The notes under the pieces were generated by a model, which was not told where the DNA came from, did not search any database, and worked only from the letters and a program-made list of their open reading frames with translations. Source: an uncultured Bacilli bacterium (lineage in GTDB: Bacteria > Bacillota_I > Bacilli_A > RF39 > UBA660). Taken from it: 9,048 nt of DNA. The stretch covers positions 1 to 9,048 of the forward strand of contig CANQYN010000039.1 in assembly GCA_947628105.1 (NCBI GenBank). Direction: 5' to 3'. Position numbers and translations under genes: made by a program. Shown one piece after another: positions 1-4,969 of the stretch (positions are counted from its first letter, which is position 1; every line of letters begins with the position of its first letter).

Positions 1-455
1 ATAACTTCAAAAGGTTTTGATAAATATTTCCATCCATTCCAAATTAAATTATTAAAATGGTAACTTTGTTCACCTGGCTTTTTCCATTGGTAATGTTTTC
101 CTTTTGATCTTATATTTTCATATTTACAACATAAATGAACATGATTATTACTAAATATAACCCCATATTTATTTCTTATAAAAGCATTAATCCATCTATA
201 TCCGTGAGAAGGATGCTTTTTATGTATTTCTTTGATTAATTCAATATCTGCTTGTCTAGATAATTCTTTTATACTAGGATTTTCTTTTCTATATTTCCAC
301 TTATAATATCCGGATTTACTTACATTCATTTCTTTACATAAACTCACTATTGAATATTTTGATTTTAACTCATTTATTATTTCGTATTCTTTTCTAATGT
401 AGTAACGTATTCCTTTTGATCCCCACCTCCTTTCACTAAATAACCTTTTTTTAAT
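1..455 (-). CDS. IS3-family transposase OrfB (catalytic subunit), N-terminal part only
   Basis: Reading the minus strand in the -1 frame relative to orfA gives about 151 residues without a stop, up to the window edge. The N-terminal part is a helical DNA-binding region of the HTH_21 type, ending in VSKSGYYKW. After it comes the IS3 signature HPSHGYRWI and then a basic stretch with SKGKHYQWKKPGEQ, which precede the DDE catalytic domain in this family. The catalytic Asp, Asp and Glu lie off the left edge. The frame has no ATG near its beginning. It opens just after a TGA, at an ATT (455-453) that touches the slippery A7, so it is most likely made as an OrfA-OrfB fusion by -1 frameshifting. IS911 uses an AUU in a similar position for separate OrfB, from memory. 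Confidence 0.85.
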   Translation of the reverse strand, partial: MKKRLFSERRWGSKGIRYYIRKEYEIINELKSKYSIVSLCKEMNVSKSGYYKWKYRKENPSIKELSRQADIELIKEIHKKHPSHGYRWINAFIRNKYGVIFSNNHVHLCCKYENIRSKGKHYQWKKPGEQSYHFNNLIWNGWKYLSKPFEV

Positions 456-736
456 CTTGAATTTTCAATTTCTAGTCTCATTATTTTTCTTTCTAATTCT
501 TCTTCATAATTTTTTGGCTTTTTTGCTCCTTGCCCTTTTGTACCTCCTTTCTTTTTCCCAGTTTGAGATTTTAATCCTTCTATTCCATTTTTTTCATATT
601 TATTAACCCATCTATTTATAACGGTTATGCTAGTATTATATTTTTCTGCAATTGCTCTTAATGTTATGGGTGTATTACGATATTCTAAAACTATTTTCTT
701 TTTTTCTTGAGGAGTTCTCATATTATTTTTTTTCAT
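377..736 (-). CDS. IS3-family transposase OrfA (helix-turn-helix DNA-binding subunit)
   Basis: 119 residues. Residues about 7-50 form the HTH that recognises IS ends (RTPQEKKKIVLEY, then LRAIAEKYNTSITVINRWVN). A basic Gly/Lys linker follows at 56-72, then a coiled-coil zipper at about 77-97 (EEELERKIMRLEIENSRLKK), which in this family mediates OrfA/OrfAB multimerisation. The start at 736 has an AAAGG Shine-Dalgarno 8-9 bases upstream. The gene ends 69 bases after the slippery A7, so OrfA alone carries a short non-homologous tail (from GYLVKGGG onward), while the frameshifted product continues into OrfB. The gene lies entirely inside the element and reads away from the TIGR04086 gene. Confidence 0.9.
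   Translation of the reverse strand: MKKNNMRTPQEKKKIVLEYRNTPITLRAIAEKYNTSITVINRWVNKYEKNGIEGLKSQTGKKKGGTKGQGAKKPKNYEEELERKIMRLEIENSRLKKGYLVKGGGDQKEYVTTLEKNTK
444..455 (-). promoter_or_regulatory. programmed -1 frameshift site (A AAA AAA) joining orfA to orfB
   Basis: On the minus strand the orfA codons TTA AAA AAA GGT contain seven consecutive A (446-452). Slipping back one base gives AAA AAA AGG TTA TTT AGT and opens directly into the orfB frame, which is stop-free from here to the window edge. IS3-family elements use such A6-7/G heptamers to make OrfAB transposase. A strong Shine-Dalgarno-like AAAGGAGGTG lies 13 bases downstream (424-433), not upstream. No in-frame ATG, GTG or TTG follows it at usable spacing. 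Confidence 0.8.
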
Positions 737-766
737 ATCCTATTCCTTTCTATTTTATTGTATCAA

Positions 767-805
767 AAAAGTAGACTGATTCTTTTCTTGAATTTGTCTA
801 CTTTT
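767..805. terminator. hairpin at the IS end, likely bidirectional terminator or insulator
   Basis: AAAAGTAGAC (767-776) and GTCTACTTTT (796-805) are perfect 10-bp inverted copies. ATTC (779-782) and GAAT (790-793) add an inner stem around a 7-base loop. On the minus strand the stem is followed by a run of T, as in an intrinsic terminator, just upstream of orfA. It would stop transcription from the TIGR04086 gene entering the transposase. One arm contains the TAGAC block of the IS terminus, so transposase-binding sequence and hairpin overlap. Confidence 0.6.
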
Positions 806-830
806 ATCATATCACTTCATATGATAACTT

Positions 831-1199
831 TTATTCTGTTTTAGAGAAATTAATTCCGATAATACTTCCTAAAATAGATGAGATAATAATGATGAGATAA
901 TAAAGAATATTTTTAAATTCTATTGAATGTGACAATCCTAGCAAGTTAAATAAAATAAGAAATAGTAAAAAGATAATACTTAGTTTTAATCCTTCTAACC
1001 ATCCTTTTTGACTACTCTTTTTTCCAATGGTAAATCCTCCTGCAATGAGACTAATAACAGGAATCATAATTTTTAAAATGGATAAAGTTGATGAACTGAT
1101 CCATTTGAAGTAATAAAAAATAGATGTAATAAAAGTAAGCAAAATAATCGAAATTAAAATAACACCAAATGATAAACTTAATTTTTTTATGTATTTCAT
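831..1199 (-). CDS. TIGR04086 / DUF3792 (YrzE-like) four-helix membrane protein
   Basis: 122 residues. There are four predicted membrane helices at about 9-30, 40-60, 70-88 and 97-116. Between helices 2 and 3 is a short basic loop (GKKSSQKGW), a Gly-rich helix 2 end (LIAGGFTIGKKS) precedes it, and a GSIIGI motif closes helix 4. Size, topology and the AGGxxxGKKS-type loop match the TIGR04086 family of small Firmicutes membrane proteins of unknown function (B. subtilis YrzE). The start is well supported by AGGAGG placed five bases before the ATG. The gene is divergent from the DUF421 gene, separated by 72 bases. As I recall, yrzE and the DUF421 gene yrbG are also neighbours in B. subtilis, near spoVB. 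The insertion sequence lies directly downstream. No function is established; assignment is to family only. Confidence 0.75.
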   Translation of the reverse strand: MKYIKKLSLSFGVILISIILLTFITSIFYYFKWISSSTLSILKIMIPVISLIAGGFTIGKKSSQKGWLEGLKLSIIFLLFLILFNLLGLSHSIEFKNILYYLIIIISSILGSIIGINFSKTE

Positions 1200-1215
1200 A
1201 ATTCCTCCTATTAAA

Positions 1216-1235
1216 AATTATTCAAATGAATAATT
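1216..1235. promoter_or_regulatory. 9-bp perfect inverted repeat in the divergent promoter region, candidate operator
   Basis: AATTATTCA (1216-1224) and TGAATAATT (1227-1235) are exact inverted copies separated by AA. The repeat sits between the divergent TIGR04086 and DUF421 starts, and its right arm contains the TGAATA proposed as the sigma-G -35. It could be a repressor site or an AT-rich coincidence. It lacks a T-run and GC pairs, so it is not an obvious terminator. Confidence 0.4.
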
Positions 1236-1257
1236 AAATATGTATCTGTTCATAATA
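1227..1257 (+). promoter_or_regulatory. sigma-G-type (forespore) promoter for the DUF421 gene
   Basis: TGAATA (1227-1232), an 18-base spacer and CATAATA (1251-1257) match the B. subtilis sigma-G consensus as I recall it (TGMATA, about 17-18 bases, CATAMTA) at every position. Initiation about 6 bases after the -10 would fall at the edge of the AGGTGAT ribosome-binding site (1262-1268), giving a very short leader. No good sigma-A pair is visible in the same interval. Confidence 0.5.
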
Positions 1258-1271
1258 AAATAGGTGATATT

Positions 1272-1901
1272 ATGTATGGCATGATTATATATAAAACATT
1301 TCTTTTATATATATTTATTATTGTTGTATATCGAGTAATGGGAAAAAAAGAAGTAGGGCAATTAAGTATTGTCGATTTAATTGTGACTATTCTAATCGCA
1401 GAATTGGCCGCTATTTCTATCGAACAAGTAAAGTCGTCGATTTTTATTTCTATTATTCCCATTTTAGTATTAGTATTGATGCAAATTATTTTAAGTTATC
1501 TTAGTTTAAAAAGTAATCGTTTTCGAAAATTTATCGATGGAAATCCTAGTATTATTATTCATCGAGGAAAAGTCAATTTTTCTCTGATGACAAAACTACG
1601 TTATGGCCTAGATGATCTTTTAAGTCAATTGCGAGAAAAAGGAGTCAAGAGTTTAGAAGATGTCGATTATGCTGTTTTAGAAAATAGTGGGAATTTATCG
1701 GTATTTGAAAATGAAAAAGATTATCCTATGCCATTGATTGTCGATGGAGAAATGAACCAAGAAACGTTAGAAAAAATTGGAAAAGATGAGCAATGGTTAA
1801 ATCAGGTATTAAAAAGAGAAAAATTGACTGTAAAAGAAGTTTTTTATGCTTTTTATACAAAAAATGAAACTTATATTATTAAAAAAAGCGATTTACTGTA
1901 A
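1272..1901 (+). CDS. DUF421 (YetF/YrbG family) membrane protein, probably spore-associated
   Basis: 209 residues. The N-terminal part has three membrane helices (about 5-20, 33-50, 56-78), with the family motif GKKEVGQLSIVDLIVTIL at 24-41. The cytosolic C-terminal part contains the DUF421 signature around 86-124: FIDGNPSIIIHRGK, then RYGLDDLLSQLREKGV. The YetF-type C-terminal domain runs to about 165 (LENSGNLSVF, YPMPLIVDGE). The biochemical role of DUF421 is unknown. Some members are spore inner-membrane proteins, and a DUF421 protein encoded with spoVA2mob raises spore heat resistance. Start: AGGTGAT lies three bases before the ATG. Upstream is a sigma-G-type promoter, consistent with forespore expression (inference). 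The gene is divergent from the TIGR04086 gene. No strong terminator is visible after it, only a weak AAAAG/CTTTT stem near 1904-1922. Confidence 0.85.
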   Translation: MYGMIIYKTFLLYIFIIVVYRVMGKKEVGQLSIVDLIVTILIAELAAISIEQVKSSIFISIIPILVLVLMQIILSYLSLKSNRFRKFIDGNPSIIIHRGKVNFSLMTKLRYGLDDLLSQLREKGVKSLEDVDYAVLENSGNLSVFENEKDYPMPLIVDGEMNQETLEKIGKDEQWLNQVLKREKLTVKEVFYAFYTKNETYIIKKSDLL

Positions 1902-1918
1902 AGTAAAAGACAAAAGGC

Positions 1919-1947
1919 TTTTCAATTTTATTTCTTTTTGATATAAT
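1919..1947 (+). promoter_or_regulatory. sigma-A-type promoter for the Pro-rich repeat gene
   Basis: TTTTCA (1919-1924, four of six consensus bases), a 17-base spacer, and a perfect TATAAT (1942-1947). Initiation would fall near 1954, about 20 bases before the chosen start codon and just upstream of the AAAGAGG ribosome-binding site (1960-1966). Confidence 0.6.
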
Positions 1948-1973
1948 GTATAAGAATAGAAAGAGGTATGGTT

Positions 1974-2660
1974 ATGAATAATCAAAGTATGGATAATGGA
2001 AGTAATATGAATGGAAATATTCCTAATATGGGAGAAAATCAAATAAATGGAGGTCTTTCTTTTGACTTGCCACAAAATCAGGCGATGCCAACAGGTCCGC
2101 AAGAACCAGTTCCAACCCCTCAACCAGTGAGTCCACTTGGTCCAGTGGCGCCAGTAAATCCACTAGAACCAGCACCAGTGTCTCAGCCAGGGGAATCAGT
2201 TCCTCCTGTTACGCCAGTAAATCCATTAGAACCAGCACCAGTGTCTCAGCCAGCGGGATCAGTTCCTCCTGCTATGCCAACACAACCAGTAAGTCCACTA
2301 GAACCAGCGCCAGTGTCTCAACCAGCGGGATCAGTTCCTCCTGCTATGCCAACACAACCAGTAAGCCCACTAGAGCCAGCACCAGCATCTCAACCAGCAG
2401 GACCAGTTCCTCCTGTTACGCCAACACCATCCGTATCACAAGGAGAAAATATTAATATTAACCCTGCTTTGACAACAACTAGTGCTGTAAATACAGGAAT
2501 TAATACAACGGAAGAAACACCAGAAAGTGTACCTGCTCAACAAGAAAATACAGCGGATAGTGGAGAGAAGAAATCTGGAATGACATTTCTCATTATTTTA
2601 GGAATTATTTTATTAATTTTTATCATAGCATTACCATATATAGGAAATTTGTTAGGATAA
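1974..2660 (+). CDS. tail-anchored, proline-rich tandem-repeat protein of unknown function
   Basis: 228 residues and not recognised as a named family. Residues 1-40 are Asn/Met/Gly-rich. Residues about 44-152 are dominated by Pro, Val, Ala and Ser, with four tandem repeats at 60-152 based on PV(N/S)PLEPAPVSQPAGSVPP. Residues 153-200 are polar and acidic. A single hydrophobic helix closes the chain (about 203-223, TFLIILGIILLIFIIALPYI), with KK just before it. There is no signal peptide. With the lysines on the N-terminal side, the positive-inside rule places the Pro-rich arm in the cytoplasm, as a tail-anchored protein. Start: an upstream ATG at 1968 is only one base from AAAGAGG, while the ATG at 1974 has a normal seven-base gap. 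A cytoplasmic scaffold or spacer role is a guess. Repeat copy number probably varies between strains. Confidence 0.7.
   Translation: MNNQSMDNGSNMNGNIPNMGENQINGGLSFDLPQNQAMPTGPQEPVPTPQPVSPLGPVAPVNPLEPAPVSQPGESVPPVTPVNPLEPAPVSQPAGSVPPAMPTQPVSPLEPAPVSQPAGSVPPAMPTQPVSPLEPAPASQPAGPVPPVTPTPSVSQGENININPALTTTSAVNTGINTTEETPESVPAQQENTADSGEKKSGMTFLIILGIILLIFIIALPYIGNLLG
2151..2429 (+). repeat. four in-frame tandem coding repeats (63, 72, 72, 72 bp)
   Basis: Units begin at 2151, 2214, 2286 and 2358, each opening with CCAGTA and carrying the phrase PLEPAP(V/A)SQP. Copies 2 and 3 are nearly identical over the full 72 bases, including the segment coding SVPPAMPTQ, which indicates recent duplication. Copy 1 lacks three codons and copy 4 has diverged (ASQPAGPVPP). 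CCA is the dominant Pro codon, making this the most GC-rich stretch of the window. Confidence 0.9.
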
Positions 2661-2685
2661 AAAAAGACATAATGTCTTTTTTTTT
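2659..2685. terminator. bidirectional intrinsic terminator between convergent genes
   Basis: An A-run, GACA, a 3-base loop TAA, TGTC and nine T form a symmetric hairpin beginning at the stop codon of the Pro-rich gene. It ends six bases before the stop of the convergent Tyr-rich gene. A-run and T-run pair with each other, so it should work on both strands. Confidence 0.85.
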
Positions 2686-2691
2686 GAATTT

Positions 2692-2883
2692 TTATCGATA
2701 ATATGGTCCATAATAAGGATAGTAATTGTTATAGTATGGTCTTGGATAAAATGCGGGAGCAAGTAGACCACCTGTAATTCCTCCTAGTATGAATGGCCCG
2801 AAAAAACCGCCACCGATGAGTCTATCGTTATTATTATTCCAACGAGGACGATAATTAGGAGAACTATAATAATTTGGATACAT
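2692..2883 (-). CDS. 63-residue Tyr/Asn/Pro/Gly-rich protein, possible spore coat component
   Basis: The product has three parts. The polar N-terminus holds Tyr, Asn and Pro (MYPNYYSSP, then RPRWNNNN). Residues about 25-45 form a Gly-rich hydrophobic centre (IGGGFFGPFILGGITGGLL). The tail (from YPRPYYNN) is almost only Tyr, Pro and Asn. Tyr makes up 13 of 63 residues. Start: AAAGGAGGA lies five bases before the ATG at 2883, and longer in-frame starts up to 2964 would put the gene across the opposite gene's start. No family is recognised with certainty. Small Tyr/Gly-rich proteins of this build are common among Bacillota spore-coat proteins, and Tyr may be cross-linked there; that assignment is inference. 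A sigma-K/sigma-E-like CATAATATA with an AC 16 bases upstream lies at the expected place. Convergent with the Pro-rich gene. Confidence 0.75.
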   Translation of the reverse strand: MYPNYYSSPNYRPRWNNNNDRLIGGGFFGPFILGGITGGLLAPAFYPRPYYNNYYPYYGPYYR

Positions 2884-2929
2884 AGCTATCCTCCTTTCAT
2901 AATATATTATGACAAGAAATAGAAAGAGT
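2880..2929. promoter_or_regulatory. divergent promoter region with a 14-bp perfect palindrome
   Basis: CATAATATATTATG (2898-2911) is its own reverse complement, so CATAATATA occurs on both strands. This fits the mother-cell -10 pattern CATAnnnTA of sigma-K. On each strand an AC lies exactly 16 bases upstream (2880-2881 on plus, 2928-2929 on minus), as in the sigma-K -35. Plus-strand initiation near 2913 would give a short leader to the aminopeptidase. A sigma-A reading is also possible on plus: TTGGAT (2874-2879), 18 bases, CATAAT (2898-2903). The palindrome could equally be an operator. Confidence 0.4.
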
Positions 2930-2935
2930 GAGAAA

Positions 2936-4045
2936 ATGGATGAAAGAATAAAAAAATTAAGCAAGCATATCGTTGAAAATTCAATTCAAGTAAAAAAAGG
3001 AGACACAGTATTGATTTCTTCAGTTACATTAGAACCAAGTATTTTAGTGAGACAATTAATTCGTGATATTGTCAAAAAAGAGGGCATTCCCTTTGTCAAA
3101 ATTATCGATCCATCTATTAGTGCCTTATTATCTGAGTTAACCGATGAAAAAAGAATTCAAAAACTAAAACAATTAGGACAAAATGATATTGATAATTATG
3201 ATGCTTTTATTAGTATTCGTTATACGACGAATGATTATGAAAATAGCAAAACTGATCCTAAAATGAATAAAAAATTAGGAGAAGAAATGTTGGAAATAGA
3301 TGATGTGAGAATCAATCAAAGAAAGTGGGTATTGTTAAATTTTCCTTCTAAAATGGATGCTTATAAAGCGAAAATGACATCAGAAGATTTTTATAATTAT
3401 GCTTTTGATGTTATGACAATCGATTATCAAGATTTAAAGGAAAGAGTTCTTCCGCTAAAAGAGTTAATGGAAAAGACGGATTCTGTTAGAATCAAAGGAC
3501 CGGGAACTGATCTTACGTTTTCGATTAAAGGAATGAAAGCAATTCCTTGTTGTGGGCTGTCCAATATTCCAGATGGAGAAGTTTATACGGCTCCCGTTAA
3601 GAATAGTGTCAATGGAACGATTACTTATAATACGCCAAGTCCTTATCAAGGATATATTTTTCATCAAGTAAAGTTAACTTTTGAGAAAGGAAAAATTATA
3701 GAAGCAGTTGCTCAAGATAATAATGAAAAATTAAATGAGATATTTGATACCGATGAAGGAGCTCGTTATGTTGGGGAATTTTCCTTTGGATTAAATCCTA
3801 AAATATTACATGCGATGGGGGATATATTATTTGATGAAAAAATTATAGGTAGTATTCATTTTACTCCAGGTCGATGTTATGCTGATGCGGATAATGGGAA
3901 TCAATCGGCTATTCATTGGGATTTAGTGTTAAATCAAAGAGAGGAATATGGAGGAGGAGAAATTTATTTTGACGATATATTAATTCGAAAAGATGGAAAA
4001 TTTGTTCTTCCTGAATTAAAACATTTAAATTATGATTTGAAATAA
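2936..4045 (+). CDS. M29-family metallo-aminopeptidase (AmpS/PepS type)
   Basis: 369 residues, close to the usual 370-410. M29 enzymes are cytosolic dimeric metallo-aminopeptidases that release N-terminal residues from peptides. The expected metal ligands are all visible in order: E215 in SNIPDGEVYTAP, E281 in RYVGEFSFGLN, H308 in GSIHFTPG, then H327 and D329 in SAIHWDLV. The N-terminal domain begins with the typical MDERIKKLSKHIVENSIQVKKGD. Start: an in-frame ATG at 2909 has no Shine-Dalgarno and adds nine unlikely residues, while the ATG at 2936 follows a purine-rich AGAAAGAGTGAG. It heads a probable operon, since the next gene begins 39 bases on with no terminator between. A role in peptide turnover is likely. 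A sporulation link would be inference from neighbours only. Confidence 0.9.
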   Translation: MDERIKKLSKHIVENSIQVKKGDTVLISSVTLEPSILVRQLIRDIVKKEGIPFVKIIDPSISALLSELTDEKRIQKLKQLGQNDIDNYDAFISIRYTTNDYENSKTDPKMNKKLGEEMLEIDDVRINQRKWVLLNFPSKMDAYKAKMTSEDFYNYAFDVMTIDYQDLKERVLPLKELMEKTDSVRIKGPGTDLTFSIKGMKAIPCCGLSNIPDGEVYTAPVKNSVNGTITYNTPSPYQGYIFHQVKLTFEKGKIIEAVAQDNNEKLNEIFDTDEGARYVGEFSFGLNPKILHAMGDILFDEKIIGSIHFTPGRCYADADNGNQSAIHWDLVLNQREEYGGGEIYFDDILIRKDGKFVLPELKHLNYDLK

Positions 4046-4084
4046 AAAGAAAAGAAGAAGAATAAGATAATAGTGGTGATGTAT

Positions 4085-4930
4085 TTGAAACCTTTATTAC
4101 ATTTACTTTTAATTCTTCTTCTTTTGTGTGGTAGTTTTATGTTGACAGAAAAAACAGTATCTGTCGTAAGAGAGTATGATGATATTATGATCATGTTAAA
4201 AGAACAGGAAAAAAAATATTATCGAAAACCACAGGAAGCTAAAATAGTAGAAGATACCATCATTCCGGGATTAAAAGGACAACAAATAGATATTGATAAA
4301 AGTTATTCTAATATGAGAAGATATGGTACTTTCGAAGAAAGTTTAATTGAATTTATCGATATTTTTCCAAAAATAAGATGGAAAAATTATCATGATAAAT
4401 ATATTATTCAAGGAAATAGTGAAAAAAATATGATATCTCTTCTTTTCTTGGTGGAACATCCTCAAGAAGATTCAAAAATATTAGATATATTGAAAACTAA
4501 AAAAATAAAAGCTACTTTTTTTATCGATGATCAGGGAATAGAAAAAAATATGAATTTTGTTCAACGATTAGTAGAAGAAGGGCATGAAATAGGGAATGCT
4601 GGTTATCGCGAGAAATATGATATGTATTCTTTTTTAAAGGTAGATAATCTATTGAAAAGAAGAATAAAACAACCATATTATTATTGTTATTCAGATAAAA
4701 AGGATGAGAAAATACTAGAAGTTTGTAAAAATTATAAATATTACACCATCTTACCTACACAAAGTTTAGATAAAGATTTTTACCGAATCATAAAAAAACA
4801 AATACGAGCAGGAAGTATCTTTTTATTAAAAGATAGTAAAGAGTTAGAGGAACAATTACCTACTATTTTAAATTATATCTTATCAAAAGGATATCAAATA
4901 GAACCGTTACAGATTCATTTAGAAGAATAA
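4085..4930 (+). CDS. membrane-anchored NodB-fold (polysaccharide deacetylase-like) protein with lost catalytic motifs
   Basis: 281 residues. The N-terminal signal anchor is at 4-20 (LLHLLLILLLLCGSFML), so the bulk is probably outside. Residues about 60-110 carry a linker with PGLKGQQIDIDKSY. The NodB-like core runs from about 116. Fold motifs survive (ILDILKTKKIKATFFID at 132-148, VEEGHEIGN at 163-171), but the active site does not. The TFDDG strand reads LLFLVEHP (119-126), the metal histidines after GHEIGN are Ala172 and Glu176, and the late L-H-D reads LLKDS. It is probably not a deacetylase; carbohydrate binding or a structural role is possible. Start: GGTGAT (4075-4080) is four bases before TTG at 4085, as in neighbouring genes; GTG 4073/4076 or ATG 4079 are less well spaced. 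It is followed 39 bases later by the GT-B-like gene, a probable operon. Confidence 0.7.
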   Translation: MKPLLHLLLILLLLCGSFMLTEKTVSVVREYDDIMIMLKEQEKKYYRKPQEAKIVEDTIIPGLKGQQIDIDKSYSNMRRYGTFEESLIEFIDIFPKIRWKNYHDKYIIQGNSEKNMISLLFLVEHPQEDSKILDILKTKKIKATFFIDDQGIEKNMNFVQRLVEEGHEIGNAGYREKYDMYSFLKVDNLLKRRIKQPYYYCYSDKKDEKILEVCKNYKYYTILPTQSLDKDFYRIIKKQIRAGSIFLLKDSKELEEQLPTILNYILSKGYQIEPLQIHLEE

Positions 4931-4969
4931 TATATAAAAAAAGTAGAATATTAAAAATAGGTGATTGAT

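Larger units (their letters stand above)
1..819 (-). mobile_element. IS3-family (IS150-like) insertion sequence, partial, cut by the left window edge
   Basis: A transposase gene pair on the minus strand (orfA, then orfB in the -1 frame) is preceded by a terminus that reads, on the minus strand, TGAAGTGATATGATAAAAG followed by TAGACA. IS3-family ends begin 5'-TG, and IS150-group ends commonly place a (T)AGACA/GGACA block about 20 bases inside. I therefore favour base 819 as the outer end, though another TGA gives 809 as an alternative. The other terminus and the end of orfB lie outside the window, so inverted repeats and target duplication cannot be checked. Both visible reading frames look intact, so the copy may be active. 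It sits about 11-22 bases beyond the stop codon of the TIGR04086 gene and breaks no visible gene. Confidence 0.85.

Noticed and set aside
1250..1462. Minus-strand open frame opposite the DUF421 N-terminus
   Set aside because: The plus frame has the family motifs and a ribosome-binding site; this frame covers the divergent promoter and has neither.
1902..1925. Terminator after the DUF421 gene
   Set aside because: Only a 5-bp AAAAG/CTTTT stem is visible, too weak to report as a feature.
1893..2123. Open frame on the minus strand opposite the start of the Pro-rich gene
   Set aside because: It overlaps a well-supported gene and its promoter, has no ribosome-binding site and no recognisable protein character.
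2151..2429. Regular repeats resembling a CRISPR or satellite array
   Set aside because: Units are head-to-tail, in frame, without unique spacers, and translate into a Pro-rich protein repeat; no cas genes are nearby.
2884..2964. N-terminal hydrophobic extension of the Tyr-rich protein (signal-like MLNFFILSS...)
   Set aside because: It looks like a signal peptide, but it overlaps the aminopeptidase start region antisense, and AAAGGAGGA is placed ideally for the ATG at 2883.
3464..3667. Minus-strand open frame inside the aminopeptidase gene
   Set aside because: It is antisense to the conserved metal-ligand region of an M29 enzyme, with unlikely Asn/Arg/Ser-rich content and no Shine-Dalgarno.
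4085..4135. Lipoprotein signal in the NodB-like protein (LLLLCG)
   Set aside because: The residue before Cys15 is Leu, not the small Ala/Gly/Ser a lipobox needs; a simple membrane anchor fits better.
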